From NCBI GenBank assembly GCA_022777455.1, contig JALFGI010000182.1:1-13783 (forward strand): 13,783 nucleotides of DNA, read 5' to 3'. The position numbers and the translations under genes are program-made. The notes beneath the pieces are model-generated. The model saw only the letters and a program-made list of their open reading frames with translations. It was not told where the DNA came from and searched no databases. Source of the DNA: Clostridiales bacterium (lineage in GTDB: Bacteria; Bacillota_A; Clostridia; Oscillospirales; Oscillospiraceae). The number at the start of each line of letters is the position of its first letter. Positions within the stretch are counted from its first letter, which is position 1. Shown here one piece after another: positions 7,105-13,179 of this stretch.

Positions 7105-7143
7105 GGGGTTGCCTCACAGCGGTGAGACAACCCCATCCTTTTT
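7105..7143 (+). terminator. Rho-independent terminator after the 60-residue gene
   Basis: Stem GGGGTTG/CAACCCC (7105-7111, 7128-7134) plus CTCAC/GTGAG (7113-7117, 7122-7126), separated by one C-A mismatch, with a 4-nt loop. ATCC and a run of five T then run into the tail end of the convergent sodC gene. No T-tract is present for minus-strand transcripts. Confidence 0.88.
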
Positions 7144-7594
7144 ACCTGTTTCCACCCGAACGGGTGATGATTCCACAGGCGATTTTGCTTCCCGCATTTC
7201 CCGAGGGCTGGGAATGAAAGTCATCCGGTTCGGCGTGAATGATGACCGTCTTACCAATCACTTCCCCCACATGGAACCGGCCGGTTAGGACCTTCATATA
7301 AGCACTCCCATGATCGGCCAGCAGCGGCGGCAAGTCCCCCGCATGGTTCGGATGCTGGGTCCTCCCGGGATTGAAGTGGCTGCCGGCATTGGGAAAGCCG
7401 TCCCCCTCACAGCTTGTTCCATCGTGGATGTGAAAGGCAAAGAACCCCGTTTCCGTCCTGGGAAGACCTGTCACCTCCGCTTCAACAATCACACCATTTT
7501 CCCTTTGAAAAAAACGCACCATTCCGCGCACCGTTGGATGGCTGCTGTCCCCGCGAATTTGGGCGACAGCAATGGGATAAATATTTCGCTTCAA
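7142..7594 (-). CDS. sodC: Cu/Zn superoxide dismutase family protein, cytoplasmic form
   Basis: Cu/Zn superoxide dismutase fold, 150 residues; the family converts superoxide to oxygen and peroxide. All metal ligands are visible: copper H55 and H57 (FHIHDGTSC), bridging H73 (SHFNP), zinc H81, H84 and D87 (HPNHAGDLP), and copper H120 (VIIHAEPDDF). C62 and C140 can form the conserved disulfide. The active-site Arg that guides substrate appears as K137 (GNAGSKIACG), a conservative change. The zinc loop is short: only two residues separate H81 and H84. Bacterial SodC is normally secreted or a lipoprotein, but no signal peptide exists here. The start is a TTG at 7594 preceded by GGGGTGAT; an in-frame stop at 7610-7612 rules out a longer protein. 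It lies downstream of the dehydrogenase terminator, so probably has its own promoter, which I could not pinpoint. Confidence 0.88.
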   Translation of the reverse strand: MKRNIYPIAVAQIRGDSSHPTVRGMVRFFQRENGVIVEAEVTGLPRTETGFFAFHIHDGTSCEGDGFPNAGSHFNPGRTQHPNHAGDLPPLLADHGSAYMKVLTGRFHVGEVIGKTVIIHAEPDDFHSQPSGNAGSKIACGIITRSGGNR

Positions 7595-7709
7595 ACAATC
7601 ACCCCAGATTCATCCTATGCGGCTGATCCTTCCATAGAATCTATTGGCAAAAACAGAACGAAAGTCTGTGCCCGGATACTCCTTGCTCCGACACGCGAAC
7701 TACCTGTGC

Positions 7710-7744
7710 AAAAAAGTTTGGAACCAGGGCACGGCTCTGGTTCC
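7710..7744 (-). terminator. Rho-independent terminator of the D-2-hydroxyacid dehydrogenase gene
   Basis: An 11-bp stem with one G-U pair (GGAACCAGGGC 7720-7730 with GCTCTGGTTCC 7734-7744) and a 3-nt loop. On the minus strand it is followed by AAAC and a run of six T (7710-7715). It lies about 14 bp past the dehydrogenase stop. Confidence 0.88.
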
Positions 7745-7758
7745 ATTTCCGATACCCC

Positions 7759-8724
7759 TTATTTCCGGTATCCGGAAACAAGGTCCACCTGATTTATCAT
7801 ATGTTCTGTGTCGCCGGCGAGGAATTTCTCAAAATTCTCACCGGTGATGCGCACAATGCGTTCAAAGGTCTCCTGCAGGAAGAAATTCCCGGAAGCGTGA
7901 GGTGTAATGATGCACCGGGGAGCATCCCACAGGGGGTGTTCTGCAGGCAGGGGTTCCGGCTCCGTCACGTCCAGCGCTGCACCGCCCAGTGTGTTCCCTT
8001 CCCGCAGGAGCTTGTTCAGCGCATCGCAGTCCACCGCGTCTCCCCGTCCGCAATTGATCAGGTAAGCGCCTTTCTTCATCAGCCGCATCCTGCGTTCATC
8101 CATAATATGATGGGTCTGGGCCGTGCTGGGCAGCACCATCGCCACGAAATCCGCCCTGGGGAGCAATTCATCCAGTTGGTCCATTCCGTAAATCTCATCC
8201 ACGCAGTCCGGCTTCATGGCTGCACGCCTCCGGACGCCGATCACATGGCTCCCCAAGGCCTTCATGCGCGCAGCGTATTCACTGCCGATATCTCCCAGGC
8301 CGATCACCAGGGTGGTGGAATTCCAGACGGAGGTCACGCTGCCCTCTGTGTTCCACCGGTGGTTCACCTGGTTGCGCAGATACAGGTCCATTTTCCGGCA
8401 GAGCATATAGGTCATGGCAACCATACCTTCGGAAACCGTCAGGCCATAGGCGCCTGTGGCGTTCGTCAGGATGGTTCCCGGCTTGATAATGCCCGGATCG
8501 CAGTAGGGGTCCGTACCGGCAGAATTCAGCTGAAGCCACCGGAGCTTCCGGGACTGGGCCACCAATGCAGGATCTGCATTGCCAAAAATCACATCTGCCG
8601 CAGCCACCTGCTCCGGTGTCGCATCGGCAATGGTTGTATAAGTAAAGCTGCAATCCCGTCCGATTGACGCAATGTAGCGTTTGTGCGAATCCTGAAAGGG
8701 CATTACCACCAATACGTTTTTCAT
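7759..8724 (-). CDS. D-isomer-specific 2-hydroxyacid dehydrogenase
   Basis: NAD(P)-dependent D-2-hydroxyacid dehydrogenase, 321 residues, a cytoplasmic enzyme reducing a 2-keto acid to a D-2-hydroxy acid or the reverse. The Rossmann motif GLGDIG is at 142-147. The catalytic set is R227 (NCGRGD), E255 (DVTEPEPLP) and H276 (TPHASG). At the end of the second strand, GVRRR (163-167) replaces the usual acidic residue, which suggests NADP(H) preference; this is inference. The N-terminal substrate domain has NATGAYGLTVSEG near 88-100. The exact substrate (glyoxylate, hydroxypyruvate, phosphoglycerate or another acid) cannot be read from the sequence; at 321 residues it has no ACT domain, so it is not a long-type SerA. 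The start is supported by GGAGGG 8 nt upstream of ATG. It lies directly downstream of the tRNA-Pro(CGG) terminator and has its own terminator. Confidence 0.93.
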   Translation of the reverse strand: MKNVLVVMPFQDSHKRYIASIGRDCSFTYTTIADATPEQVAAADVIFGNADPALVAQSRKLRWLQLNSAGTDPYCDPGIIKPGTILTNATGAYGLTVSEGMVAMTYMLCRKMDLYLRNQVNHRWNTEGSVTSVWNSTTLVIGLGDIGSEYAARMKALGSHVIGVRRRAAMKPDCVDEIYGMDQLDELLPRADFVAMVLPSTAQTHHIMDERRMRLMKKGAYLINCGRGDAVDCDALNKLLREGNTLGGAALDVTEPEPLPAEHPLWDAPRCIITPHASGNFFLQETFERIVRITGENFEKFLAGDTEHMINQVDLVSGYRK

Positions 8725-8775
8725 TCTTGAATCCCTCCAACATGATTGTTCTTTGGCAAAAATGACAATGGTTAT

Positions 8776-8810
8776 AAAAAAAGGTCAGCTTCGACTGAAA
8801 CTGACCTTTT
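8776..8810 (-). terminator. Terminator of tRNA-Pro(CGG)
   Basis: Immediately after the tRNA CCA end on the minus strand, AAAAGGTCAG pairs with CTGACCTTTT (arms 8801-8810 and 8779-8788, 12-nt loop), followed by a T-run through 8776. The 5' arm and loop start (GGTCAGTTTC) match the terminator of the second tRNA-Pro at 13146-13178. Confidence 0.88.
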
Positions 8811-8887
8811 TGGTCGGAGTGGCGGGATTCGAACCCGCGGCCTCATGGACCCGAACCATGCGCGATACCAAACTTCGCCACACCCCG
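8811..8887 (-). tRNA. tRNA-Pro, anticodon CGG
   Basis: A 77-nt cloverleaf with encoded CCA. The acceptor stem CGGGGTG pairs with CACTCCG (one G-U), with discriminator A. The anticodon stem CATGG/CCATG encloses loop TTCGGGT, giving anticodon CGG with the expected G37. The T arm is CGGGTTCGAATCCCG. It reads CCG proline codons. It is nearly identical in its D arm and 5' half to the tRNA-Pro(GGG) at 13069-13145. Confidence 0.97.
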
Positions 8888-8898
8888 ATAGCGCTGAT

Positions 8899-8927
8899 AT
8901 TATAATGAAAAATCTGTATTTTGTCAA
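8899..8927 (-). promoter_or_regulatory. Consensus SigA promoter of tRNA-Pro(CGG)
   Basis: A perfect consensus TTGACA (8922-8927) and TATAAT (8899-8904) with a 17-bp spacer on the minus strand. It lies 11 bp upstream of the mature tRNA 5' end, so transcription starts only a few bases before the tRNA. It is the strongest promoter seen in the window. Confidence 0.93.
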
Positions 8928-9000
8928 GGGCAAATGGGTATTTTCAGTGGAAAGGGATGAGCCTTTCTGCCATTGCATAGAATTGTATGAGGTGATCTCT

Positions 9001-9267
9001 ATGAAAAAATCAGAGGCGGTGGAGCGTTCCGGCTGGATTCTTCCGGTCTGCTTGCTTTTTCTTTGCGTTTTTCTGCTCCTGGGGGCGGTTTACCGGTTTG
9101 CGCCCCAATGCGCAGAAGCGGTGCAGCCCTTTTTCCCGCTGCTTGGCAGGGTTTCTTCCGGGCTGGATGAAGCGGTGGAAGAACTGAGGGAAGGCAGAGG
9201 TGTCAAAGAGGCGGTACAGGTTTTCCTCCACGGGGTTTGCGGAAATGCTGAGACGGATCCGTATTGA
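9001..9267 (+). CDS. Small single-pass membrane protein upstream of spoIVFB-like gene
   Basis: Hypothetical protein of 88 residues. A short charged N-terminus (MKKSEAVERSG) is followed by one strong hydrophobic segment at about 12-31 (WILPVCLLFLCVFLLLGAV), then about 55 residues with an acidic/amphipathic stretch (SGLDEAVEELREGRGVKEAVQVF). I see no peptidase motif. The ATG at 9001 is supported by GAGGTGAT. Its 3' end overlaps the start of the M50 protease, implying translational coupling. The position is that of spoIVFA before spoIVFB in Bacillus, but it is far shorter than SpoIVFA and lacks its LytM/M23-like domain. It may be a reduced partner or inhibitor of the protease; that is inference from context only. 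Confidence 0.72.
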   Translation: MKKSEAVERSGWILPVCLLFLCVFLLLGAVYRFAPQCAEAVQPFFPLLGRVSSGLDEAVEELREGRGVKEAVQVFLHGVCGNAETDPY

Positions 9268-9709
9268 CTACGGCTTTTATATTTTTGCGGCTGCATTGCT
9301 TCTGATTATTCCGATCCGGTGGATTCTCGCCGCTTTCCTGGCGGCACTGGTTCACGAGCTGGGGCATTATCTGGCGGTCCGGCTGCTGGGCGGGGAGGTA
9401 GCCGGCGGAGAAATGACCTGGCGGGGTGCCCGGATGGAGGTGTTTCCCATGAGCCCCAGACGGGAACTGGTCTGCATTCTTGCCGGCCCGGCGGCCAGTC
9501 TTTTGCTGCTCTGCCTGGCCCGGATTTTCCCGCGTGTGGCAATTTGCGGGCTGATCCAGGGGTGTTACAATCTGCTGCCCATTGCTCCCCTGGACGGCGG
9601 AAGGGCGCTGCACTGCCTCCTGTCCCTTCTGGAAAAGCGCCAATTCCGGCTTTTTTCGCGTCCGGGCGGAAAAATTCCTTGCAAAGAAGGAAAACACAGA
9701 GTACAATAG
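9245..9709 (+). CDS. M50/SpoIVFB-like site-2 intramembrane metalloprotease
   Basis: Membrane zinc protease of the site-2 family, 154 residues from the ATG at 9245, short compared with SpoIVFB (about 290) and without a visible CBS domain. The HELGH zinc motif is at 37-41 within a hydrophobic helix. The third ligand lies in NLLPIAPLDGGR (109-120, D117). Several membrane segments are visible (about 11-35, 75-93, 98-113). SpoIVFB-type proteases cut pro-SigmaK or other membrane-tethered proteins during sporulation. The start could also be the GTG at 9200 (169 residues), which has a GAGGGAAGG site but a longer overlap with the upstream gene; the ATG gives an N-terminus MLRRIRIDYGFYIF more like the family. 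It is coupled to the small membrane protein upstream. The extreme C-terminus is basic and carries the promoter of the next gene in its DNA. Confidence 0.88.
   Translation: MLRRIRIDYGFYIFAAALLLIIPIRWILAAFLAALVHELGHYLAVRLLGGEVAGGEMTWRGARMEVFPMSPRRELVCILAGPAASLLLLCLARIFPRVAICGLIQGCYNLLPIAPLDGGRALHCLLSLLEKRQFRLFSRPGGKIPCKEGKHRVQ
9679..9707 (+). promoter_or_regulatory. Internal SigA promoter for the radical SAM gene group
   Basis: TTGCAA (9679-9684) and TACAAT (9702-9707) with a 17-bp spacer lie within the last codons of the M50 gene; the -10 box even overlaps its TAG stop. The expected start near 9714 leaves a leader of about 23 nt before the ATG at 9737, including GAGG. This would allow housekeeping transcription independent of the sporulation-type genes upstream. 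Confidence 0.7.
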
Positions 9710-9736
9710 AGCCACTATGTGCTATGAGGTATACCT

Positions 9737-11572
9737 ATGACCGACCTGAAAAACAGAATCCTGCCCTCCGTTCAGAAGCCTGCCAGATATACCGGCGGCG
9801 AATGGGGCGCGGTGCAGAAGAACAAAGAGAATGTGAACGTCCGGGTGGCGTTCTGCTTCCCGGATACCTATGAGATCGGCATGTCCAATGTGGGAATGCG
9901 GATTCTCTACGGTGTGATGAACGGAATGGACCGGGTGTGGTGCGAGCGGGTGTTTGCCCCTTGGGGGGATATGGAGGAGCAGATGCGCAAAAACCATCTG
10001 CCCCTGTGGGCGCTGGAAAGCCAGGACCCGGTGGCGGATTTTGACATGGTCGCCTTCACCATCGGCTATGAGATGTCCTATTCCAATATTCTCAATATGC
10101 TGGATCTGGCTGGTATCCCCCTGCATTCCAAAGATCGTCACGGTCTGAAAAACATGGTTTTTGCCGGTGGCGTTTGTGCCTTCAACCCGGAGCCCCTGGC
10201 GGATTTCATCGACTTTTTCTCCATCGGCGAGGGAGAAGACATCACTGTGGAAATCGTTTCCCTTTATGAGAAAGCGAAGAATGCCGGATGGAGCAAGGAG
10301 GAATTCCTCCGGGAGGTGTCCAAGGTCGATGGTGTCTATGTGCCTGGCTTCTATACCCCGGAGTATCACCCGGACGGCACCCTTGCCGCTGTGAAGGTCC
10401 GTGAGGGCGCACCGGCGGTGGTCACCAAGAGAATCATCGAGGATTTGGATTCCGCCTATTTCCCCACGAAAATGATCGTTCCCTCCACGGAAATCGTCCA
10501 CGACCGGGCCAATCTGGAGATTTTCCGGGGCTGCATCCGAGGCTGCCGGTTCTGCCAGGCAGGCTTCAGCTGCCGCCCGGTGCGCAAGAAGAGTCCGGAG
10601 GTGCTCTACCGCCAGGCGGTGGAGGTTATGAACAATTCCGGCAACAATGAAATTACCCTTTCCAGCCTTTCCACCTCCGATTACCGGGGCTTGAAGGAAC
10701 TGACGGACGAGCTGATTCCTTACTGCGCCCGGAACCGCATCAGCCTTTCCGTGCCCTCCCTGCGGGCGGATAATTTCTCCCGGGAGCTGATGGAAAAGCT
10801 TCAGACCGTCCGCAAAAGCGGTCTGACCTTTGCACCGGAGGCAGGCACCCAGCGCCTTCGGGATGTGATCAACAAGAATCTGCAGGAGGAGGAAATCCTC
10901 TCTACCTGCGCCCGGGCCTTTGCGGGCGGCTGGAGCAACGTCAAGCTTTATTTCATGCTGGGACTTCCCACGGAGACCGACGAAGATGTGCTGGGCATTG
11001 CGGAGCTGGTATATAAAATCATTCAGGCCTGGAAGGAAAATGGCGTCAACAAAAAGCGGGGCCTTCGGGTCCATGTGGCCACGGCCTATTTTGTGCCCAA
11101 GCCCCACACGCCCTTCCAGTGGGAACAGCAGATCACCCCCCAGGAGTATCTGAGAAGATGTAAGCTGCTGAAGGATCATTTCTATTCCAAGTCCATTGAG
11201 TACGATTACCACAGTGTGGAGCTGAGCACCCTGGAAGCCGTGTTTGCCAGAGGTGACCGCCGCTTGGGCGCGGTGATCGAAGAGGCGGTAAAGCATGGAG
11301 CCAAGCTGGACGGCTGGGACGAGTATTTTGATTACGGCAAATGGCACGATGCCTTTGTTGCCTGCGGCATCCCCGAGGAATTCTATACCACCCGGGGCTA
11401 TGGGGAACAGGAGCTTCTGCCCTGGGATGTGATCGATGTGGGTGTAACGAAGAAATTCCTGCTGAAAGAACGCAAGCTCGCCTACCAAAGCCAGGTTACC
11501 CCGGATTGCCGCCACGGCTGTGCCGGCTGCGGTGCCACAAGTTTGCTGAAGGAGGTGGAGTGCGATGCCTAG
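9737..11572 (+). CDS. TIGR03960 family B12-binding-domain radical SAM protein
   Basis: Radical SAM protein of 611 residues, matching the TIGR03960 family length (about 600). The N-terminal part has the B12-binding-like fold (VRVAFCFPDTYEIGMSNVG, 35-53; then DMVAFTIGYEMSYSNIL and VFAGG). The 4Fe-4S/SAM motif is CIRGCRFC (C266, C270, C273), followed by QAGFSCRP. A TIM-barrel core follows, with SVPSLRADNFS and LTFAPEAGTQRLRDVINK. The C-terminus carries a second Cys cluster, C591-x3-C595-x2-C598. The reaction is not established; the family always sits with TIGR03936 and often near rplU-rpmA/RNase G, which hints at a link to ribosome or RNA biology (inference). The ATG at 9737 has GAGG 7 nt upstream. 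It overlaps the next gene by 8 bp. Confidence 0.94.
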   Translation: MTDLKNRILPSVQKPARYTGGEWGAVQKNKENVNVRVAFCFPDTYEIGMSNVGMRILYGVMNGMDRVWCERVFAPWGDMEEQMRKNHLPLWALESQDPVADFDMVAFTIGYEMSYSNILNMLDLAGIPLHSKDRHGLKNMVFAGGVCAFNPEPLADFIDFFSIGEGEDITVEIVSLYEKAKNAGWSKEEFLREVSKVDGVYVPGFYTPEYHPDGTLAAVKVREGAPAVVTKRIIEDLDSAYFPTKMIVPSTEIVHDRANLEIFRGCIRGCRFCQAGFSCRPVRKKSPEVLYRQAVEVMNNSGNNEITLSSLSTSDYRGLKELTDELIPYCARNRISLSVPSLRADNFSRELMEKLQTVRKSGLTFAPEAGTQRLRDVINKNLQEEEILSTCARAFAGGWSNVKLYFMLGLPTETDEDVLGIAELVYKIIQAWKENGVNKKRGLRVHVATAYFVPKPHTPFQWEQQITPQEYLRRCKLLKDHFYSKSIEYDYHSVELSTLEAVFARGDRRLGAVIEEAVKHGAKLDGWDEYFDYGKWHDAFVACGIPEEFYTTRGYGEQELLPWDVIDVGVTKKFLLKERKLAYQSQVTPDCRHGCAGCGATSLLKEVECDA

Positions 11573-12224
11573 ACTTCTGTTTGAGAAGAAGGGAAACGCC
11601 ATCTGGATTTCCCATCTGGATCTGATGCGTCTTTTTCAGCGTTCCTTCAACCGTGCGGGGCTGCACCTGACCCATACCCAGGGCTTCAATCCCAGACCGT
11701 CGGTATCCATTGCGCTGCCCCTGTCCGTGGGCATTGAAAGCAGCTGCGAGTTTCTGGACTTCCAGTTAGACGGCGAACCGGTCCCCAATGCGGAAATCCT
11801 CACCCGGCTGAATGCCGCGCTGGTGGAAGGCGTACGGGTTCTCTCCGTTTATGATGATGGGCAGAAAATCAAAAACATCGCCTACCTTGACTGTACGTTG
11901 TGGCTGGAATACGACCGGGGCGTTCCGTCAGAGGCAATGGAGGCGATCCGGGCTCTTTTTGCACAAGAGTCGGTTATTGTATCCAAGAAGAGTAAGAACG
12001 GAATGACTGAGCAAAATATTATTCCCATGATTCGTTCCCTGCAGGCCCGGCAGACGGATGCGTGCACCCTGACACTTCGGGCCCGGGTCTGCTGCCAGAA
12101 TCCGTCTCTGAACCCGATGCAGCTTTGCGCGGCCATTGAACATTATCTTCCCGGGTTTGCACCGGATTTTGTGAGATGCACCAGGGAAGCAGTTCTTGAT
12201 TTACAGGAAAACATTTTCAGATAG
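11565..12224 (+). CDS. TIGR03936 family radical SAM-associated protein (DUF2344)
   Basis: Partner protein of the TIGR03960 radical SAM enzyme, 219 residues. The start MPRLLFEKKGNAIWISHLDL, and then RSFNRAGL, THTQGFNPRPSVSIALPLSVG and ESSCEFLDF, are the family's conserved blocks. In many Firmicutes this protein is separate, as here; in others it is fused to the radical SAM protein. Its biochemical role is unknown, although the N-terminal block recalls tRNA/RNA-modifying protein regions. The ATG at 11565 has GGAGG upstream and overlaps the previous gene by 8 bp, implying translational coupling. The C-terminal third (CTLTLRARVCC...LPGFAPDFVRCTREAVLDL) is less conserved. Confidence 0.93.
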   Translation: MPRLLFEKKGNAIWISHLDLMRLFQRSFNRAGLHLTHTQGFNPRPSVSIALPLSVGIESSCEFLDFQLDGEPVPNAEILTRLNAALVEGVRVLSVYDDGQKIKNIAYLDCTLWLEYDRGVPSEAMEAIRALFAQESVIVSKKSKNGMTEQNIIPMIRSLQARQTDACTLTLRARVCCQNPSLNPMQLCAAIEHYLPGFAPDFVRCTREAVLDLQENIFR

Positions 12225-12235
12225 GAGATAATCAC

Positions 12236-12454
12236 ATGGAAGAATTCATTATGCTGGAAGAATGCCCCATCTGCCGGGGTGCCGGAATGATCATGCACGA
12301 GGGCGGCTGGAACGTTCAGGTAGAATGCGCGGATTGCAGTGCCCACACCGTGTATGTGGAGTATTCCAACGAGGAAGAGAAAAAGCAGGCAGAACGGACG
12401 GTTGCCCATCTGTGGAACATCGGCAAGGTGGTCAGCAGTGAGCGGGGAGAGTAA
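12236..12454 (+). CDS. Small Lar-like zinc-ribbon protein
   Basis: Protein of 72 residues with two CxxC knuckles (C10-P-I-C13 and C31-A-D-C34), a typical zinc ribbon. It then has a YSNEEEKKQAERTVAHLWNIGK helix. The pattern 'CPxCxGxG...VxCxxC...A...WN' resembles Lar-type (restriction alleviation) zinc ribbons common in phages and bacteria. That similarity is structural and does not show an anti-restriction role. The ATG at 12236 follows GGAGATAATCAC, 11 bp after the DUF2344 stop, so it belongs to the same operon. Its 3' end overlaps the GTG of the thioesterase by 17 bp. The function is unknown. Confidence 0.8.
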   Translation: MEEFIMLEECPICRGAGMIMHEGGWNVQVECADCSAHTVYVEYSNEEEKKQAERTVAHLWNIGKVVSSERGE

Positions 12455-12920
12455 AGAACATTCCGTTCCCGGCGCGGAGGAGATGGAGCAGCGCCTGCGC
12501 TTTTGGATCGGGCAGCTCCACAGCAGAGCGCCGGAGAGCATTGGGGATCTTCTTCACTTCCGCGTGGGTCCGTGCAGCCCGGATACAGGGGAGTATCGCT
12601 TCTATGCTTCCACCGGGGATTGGATGAAGAATGCCTTTGGAAGCCTCCATGGCGGCATCATCGGCACGATACTGGACCAGGGAATGGGGATGCTTGCAAC
12701 CTGCCTGATGGACGGCAAGGCCATCACCCCCACGGTTCAGATGAATGTCACCTATCACCGCCCTCTGATGCCGGGGGATGAGATTCTGCTGAAGATCTAT
12801 GTGGAGACCATGACCAGGACGCTGATCTATATGCGGGCGGAAGCAATGAACGCCGGAAGTCCGGAAAGACTTTGCGTCAGTGCCAACGGGATCTTTTTTG
12901 TCAAACTTTTGGAAGCCTAA
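12438..12920 (+). CDS. PaaI-type hotdog-fold thioesterase
   Basis: Hotdog-fold acyl-CoA thioesterase of the PaaI group, 160 residues from the GTG at 12438. The catalytic signature is FGSLHGGIIGTILDQGMG with H71-G72-G73 and acidic D80. This is followed by the strand TVQMNVTYHRPLMPGDEI (99-116) and YMRAEAMNAGSPERLCVSANGIF. Known members hydrolyse (hydroxy)phenylacetyl-CoA or other acyl-CoAs; the substrate here is not readable. The GTG is preferred because AAGGTGG lies 6 nt upstream and it couples to the zinc-ribbon gene. The ATG at 12483 (145 residues) is an alternative, though its GGAGG is only 2 nt away. It is the last gene of the radical SAM operon; its link to the upstream genes is positional only. 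Confidence 0.9.
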   Translation: MSGESKEHSVPGAEEMEQRLRFWIGQLHSRAPESIGDLLHFRVGPCSPDTGEYRFYASTGDWMKNAFGSLHGGIIGTILDQGMGMLATCLMDGKAITPTVQMNVTYHRPLMPGDEILLKIYVETMTRTLIYMRAEAMNAGSPERLCVSANGIFFVKLLEA

Positions 12921-12924
12921 AAGT

Positions 12925-12969
12925 GCTCTGATTCGCTCTTTTTCTGCATTTAAAGGAACGAATCAGAGC
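12925..12969. terminator. 11-bp perfect inverted repeat after the thioesterase gene, possible terminator
   Basis: GCTCTGATTCG (12925-12935) and CGAATCAGAGC (12959-12969) are perfect complements around a 23-nt loop, starting 4 nt after the stop codon. No T-tract follows on the plus strand (the downstream run is A), so intrinsic termination is uncertain. It could be an RNA 3'-end hairpin or barrier. Confidence 0.5.
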
Positions 12970-13004
12970 TTCAAAAAAATATTAGAAAATTTTGAAAAAA
13001 AGAC

Positions 13005-13033
13005 TTGCAATTTCTGAGAAGCTGTGATATTAT
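13005..13033 (+). promoter_or_regulatory. SigA promoter of tRNA-Pro(GGG)
   Basis: TTGCAA (13005-13010) and TATTAT (13028-13033) with a 17-bp spacer, in an AT-rich stretch. The transcript would have a 5' leader of about 30 nt before the tRNA at 13069. Confidence 0.83.
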
Positions 13034-13068
13034 ATGCAGGCAGTTGAGAGACGCAAGCAAGTAAATAT

Positions 13069-13145
13069 CCGGGTGTGGCGAAGTTTGGTATCGCGCTTGA
13101 ATGGGGTTCAAGAGGCCGCTGGTTCGAATCCAGTCACTCGGACCA
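13069..13145 (+). tRNA. tRNA-Pro, anticodon GGG
   Basis: A 77-nt cloverleaf with encoded CCA. The acceptor stem CCGGGTG pairs with CACTCGG (one G-U), with discriminator A. The anticodon stem CTTGA/TCAAG encloses loop ATGGGGT, giving anticodon GGG with G37. The T arm is CTGGTTCGAATCCAG. It reads CCC/CCU proline codons. The D-arm half is identical to tRNA-Pro(CGG) at 8811-8887; differences concentrate in the acceptor end, anticodon arm and T stem, all compensatory. Confidence 0.97.
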
Positions 13146-13178
13146 AAACGGTCAGTTTCTGAGGAAACTGACCGTTTT
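13146..13178 (+). terminator. Terminator of tRNA-Pro(GGG)
   Basis: A perfect 14-bp stem with 4-nt loop TGAG: AAACGGTCAGTTTC (13146-13159) pairs with GAAACTGACCGTTT (13164-13177), ending in TTTTCTT. It begins directly at the tRNA CCA end. It is homologous to the terminator of tRNA-Pro(CGG). Confidence 0.9.
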
Positions 13179-13179
13179 C

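Noticed and set aside
7595..7709. A further small gene or riboswitch between sodC and the dehydrogenase terminator
   Set aside because: No open frame with a ribosome binding site and no conserved RNA motif could be recognised; it probably holds the sodC promoter, which I could not place.
8960..9000. A SigE-like promoter before the small membrane protein gene (CATAGAAT resembling a -10)
   Set aside because: The -10 match is good, but no acceptable -35 lies 13-15 bp upstream, so I do not call it, although SigE control would suit a SpoIVFB-type operon.
9722..11602. A 626-codon open frame on the minus strand across the radical SAM gene
   Set aside because: It is the complement of the TIGR03960 gene and shows no motif or ribosome binding site; codon bias on the coding strand explains the lack of stops.
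12236..12454. The zinc-ribbon protein as an anti-restriction (phage) gene
   Set aside because: The similarity to Lar is limited to the zinc-ribbon pattern. It is embedded in a housekeeping operon with no phage genes around.
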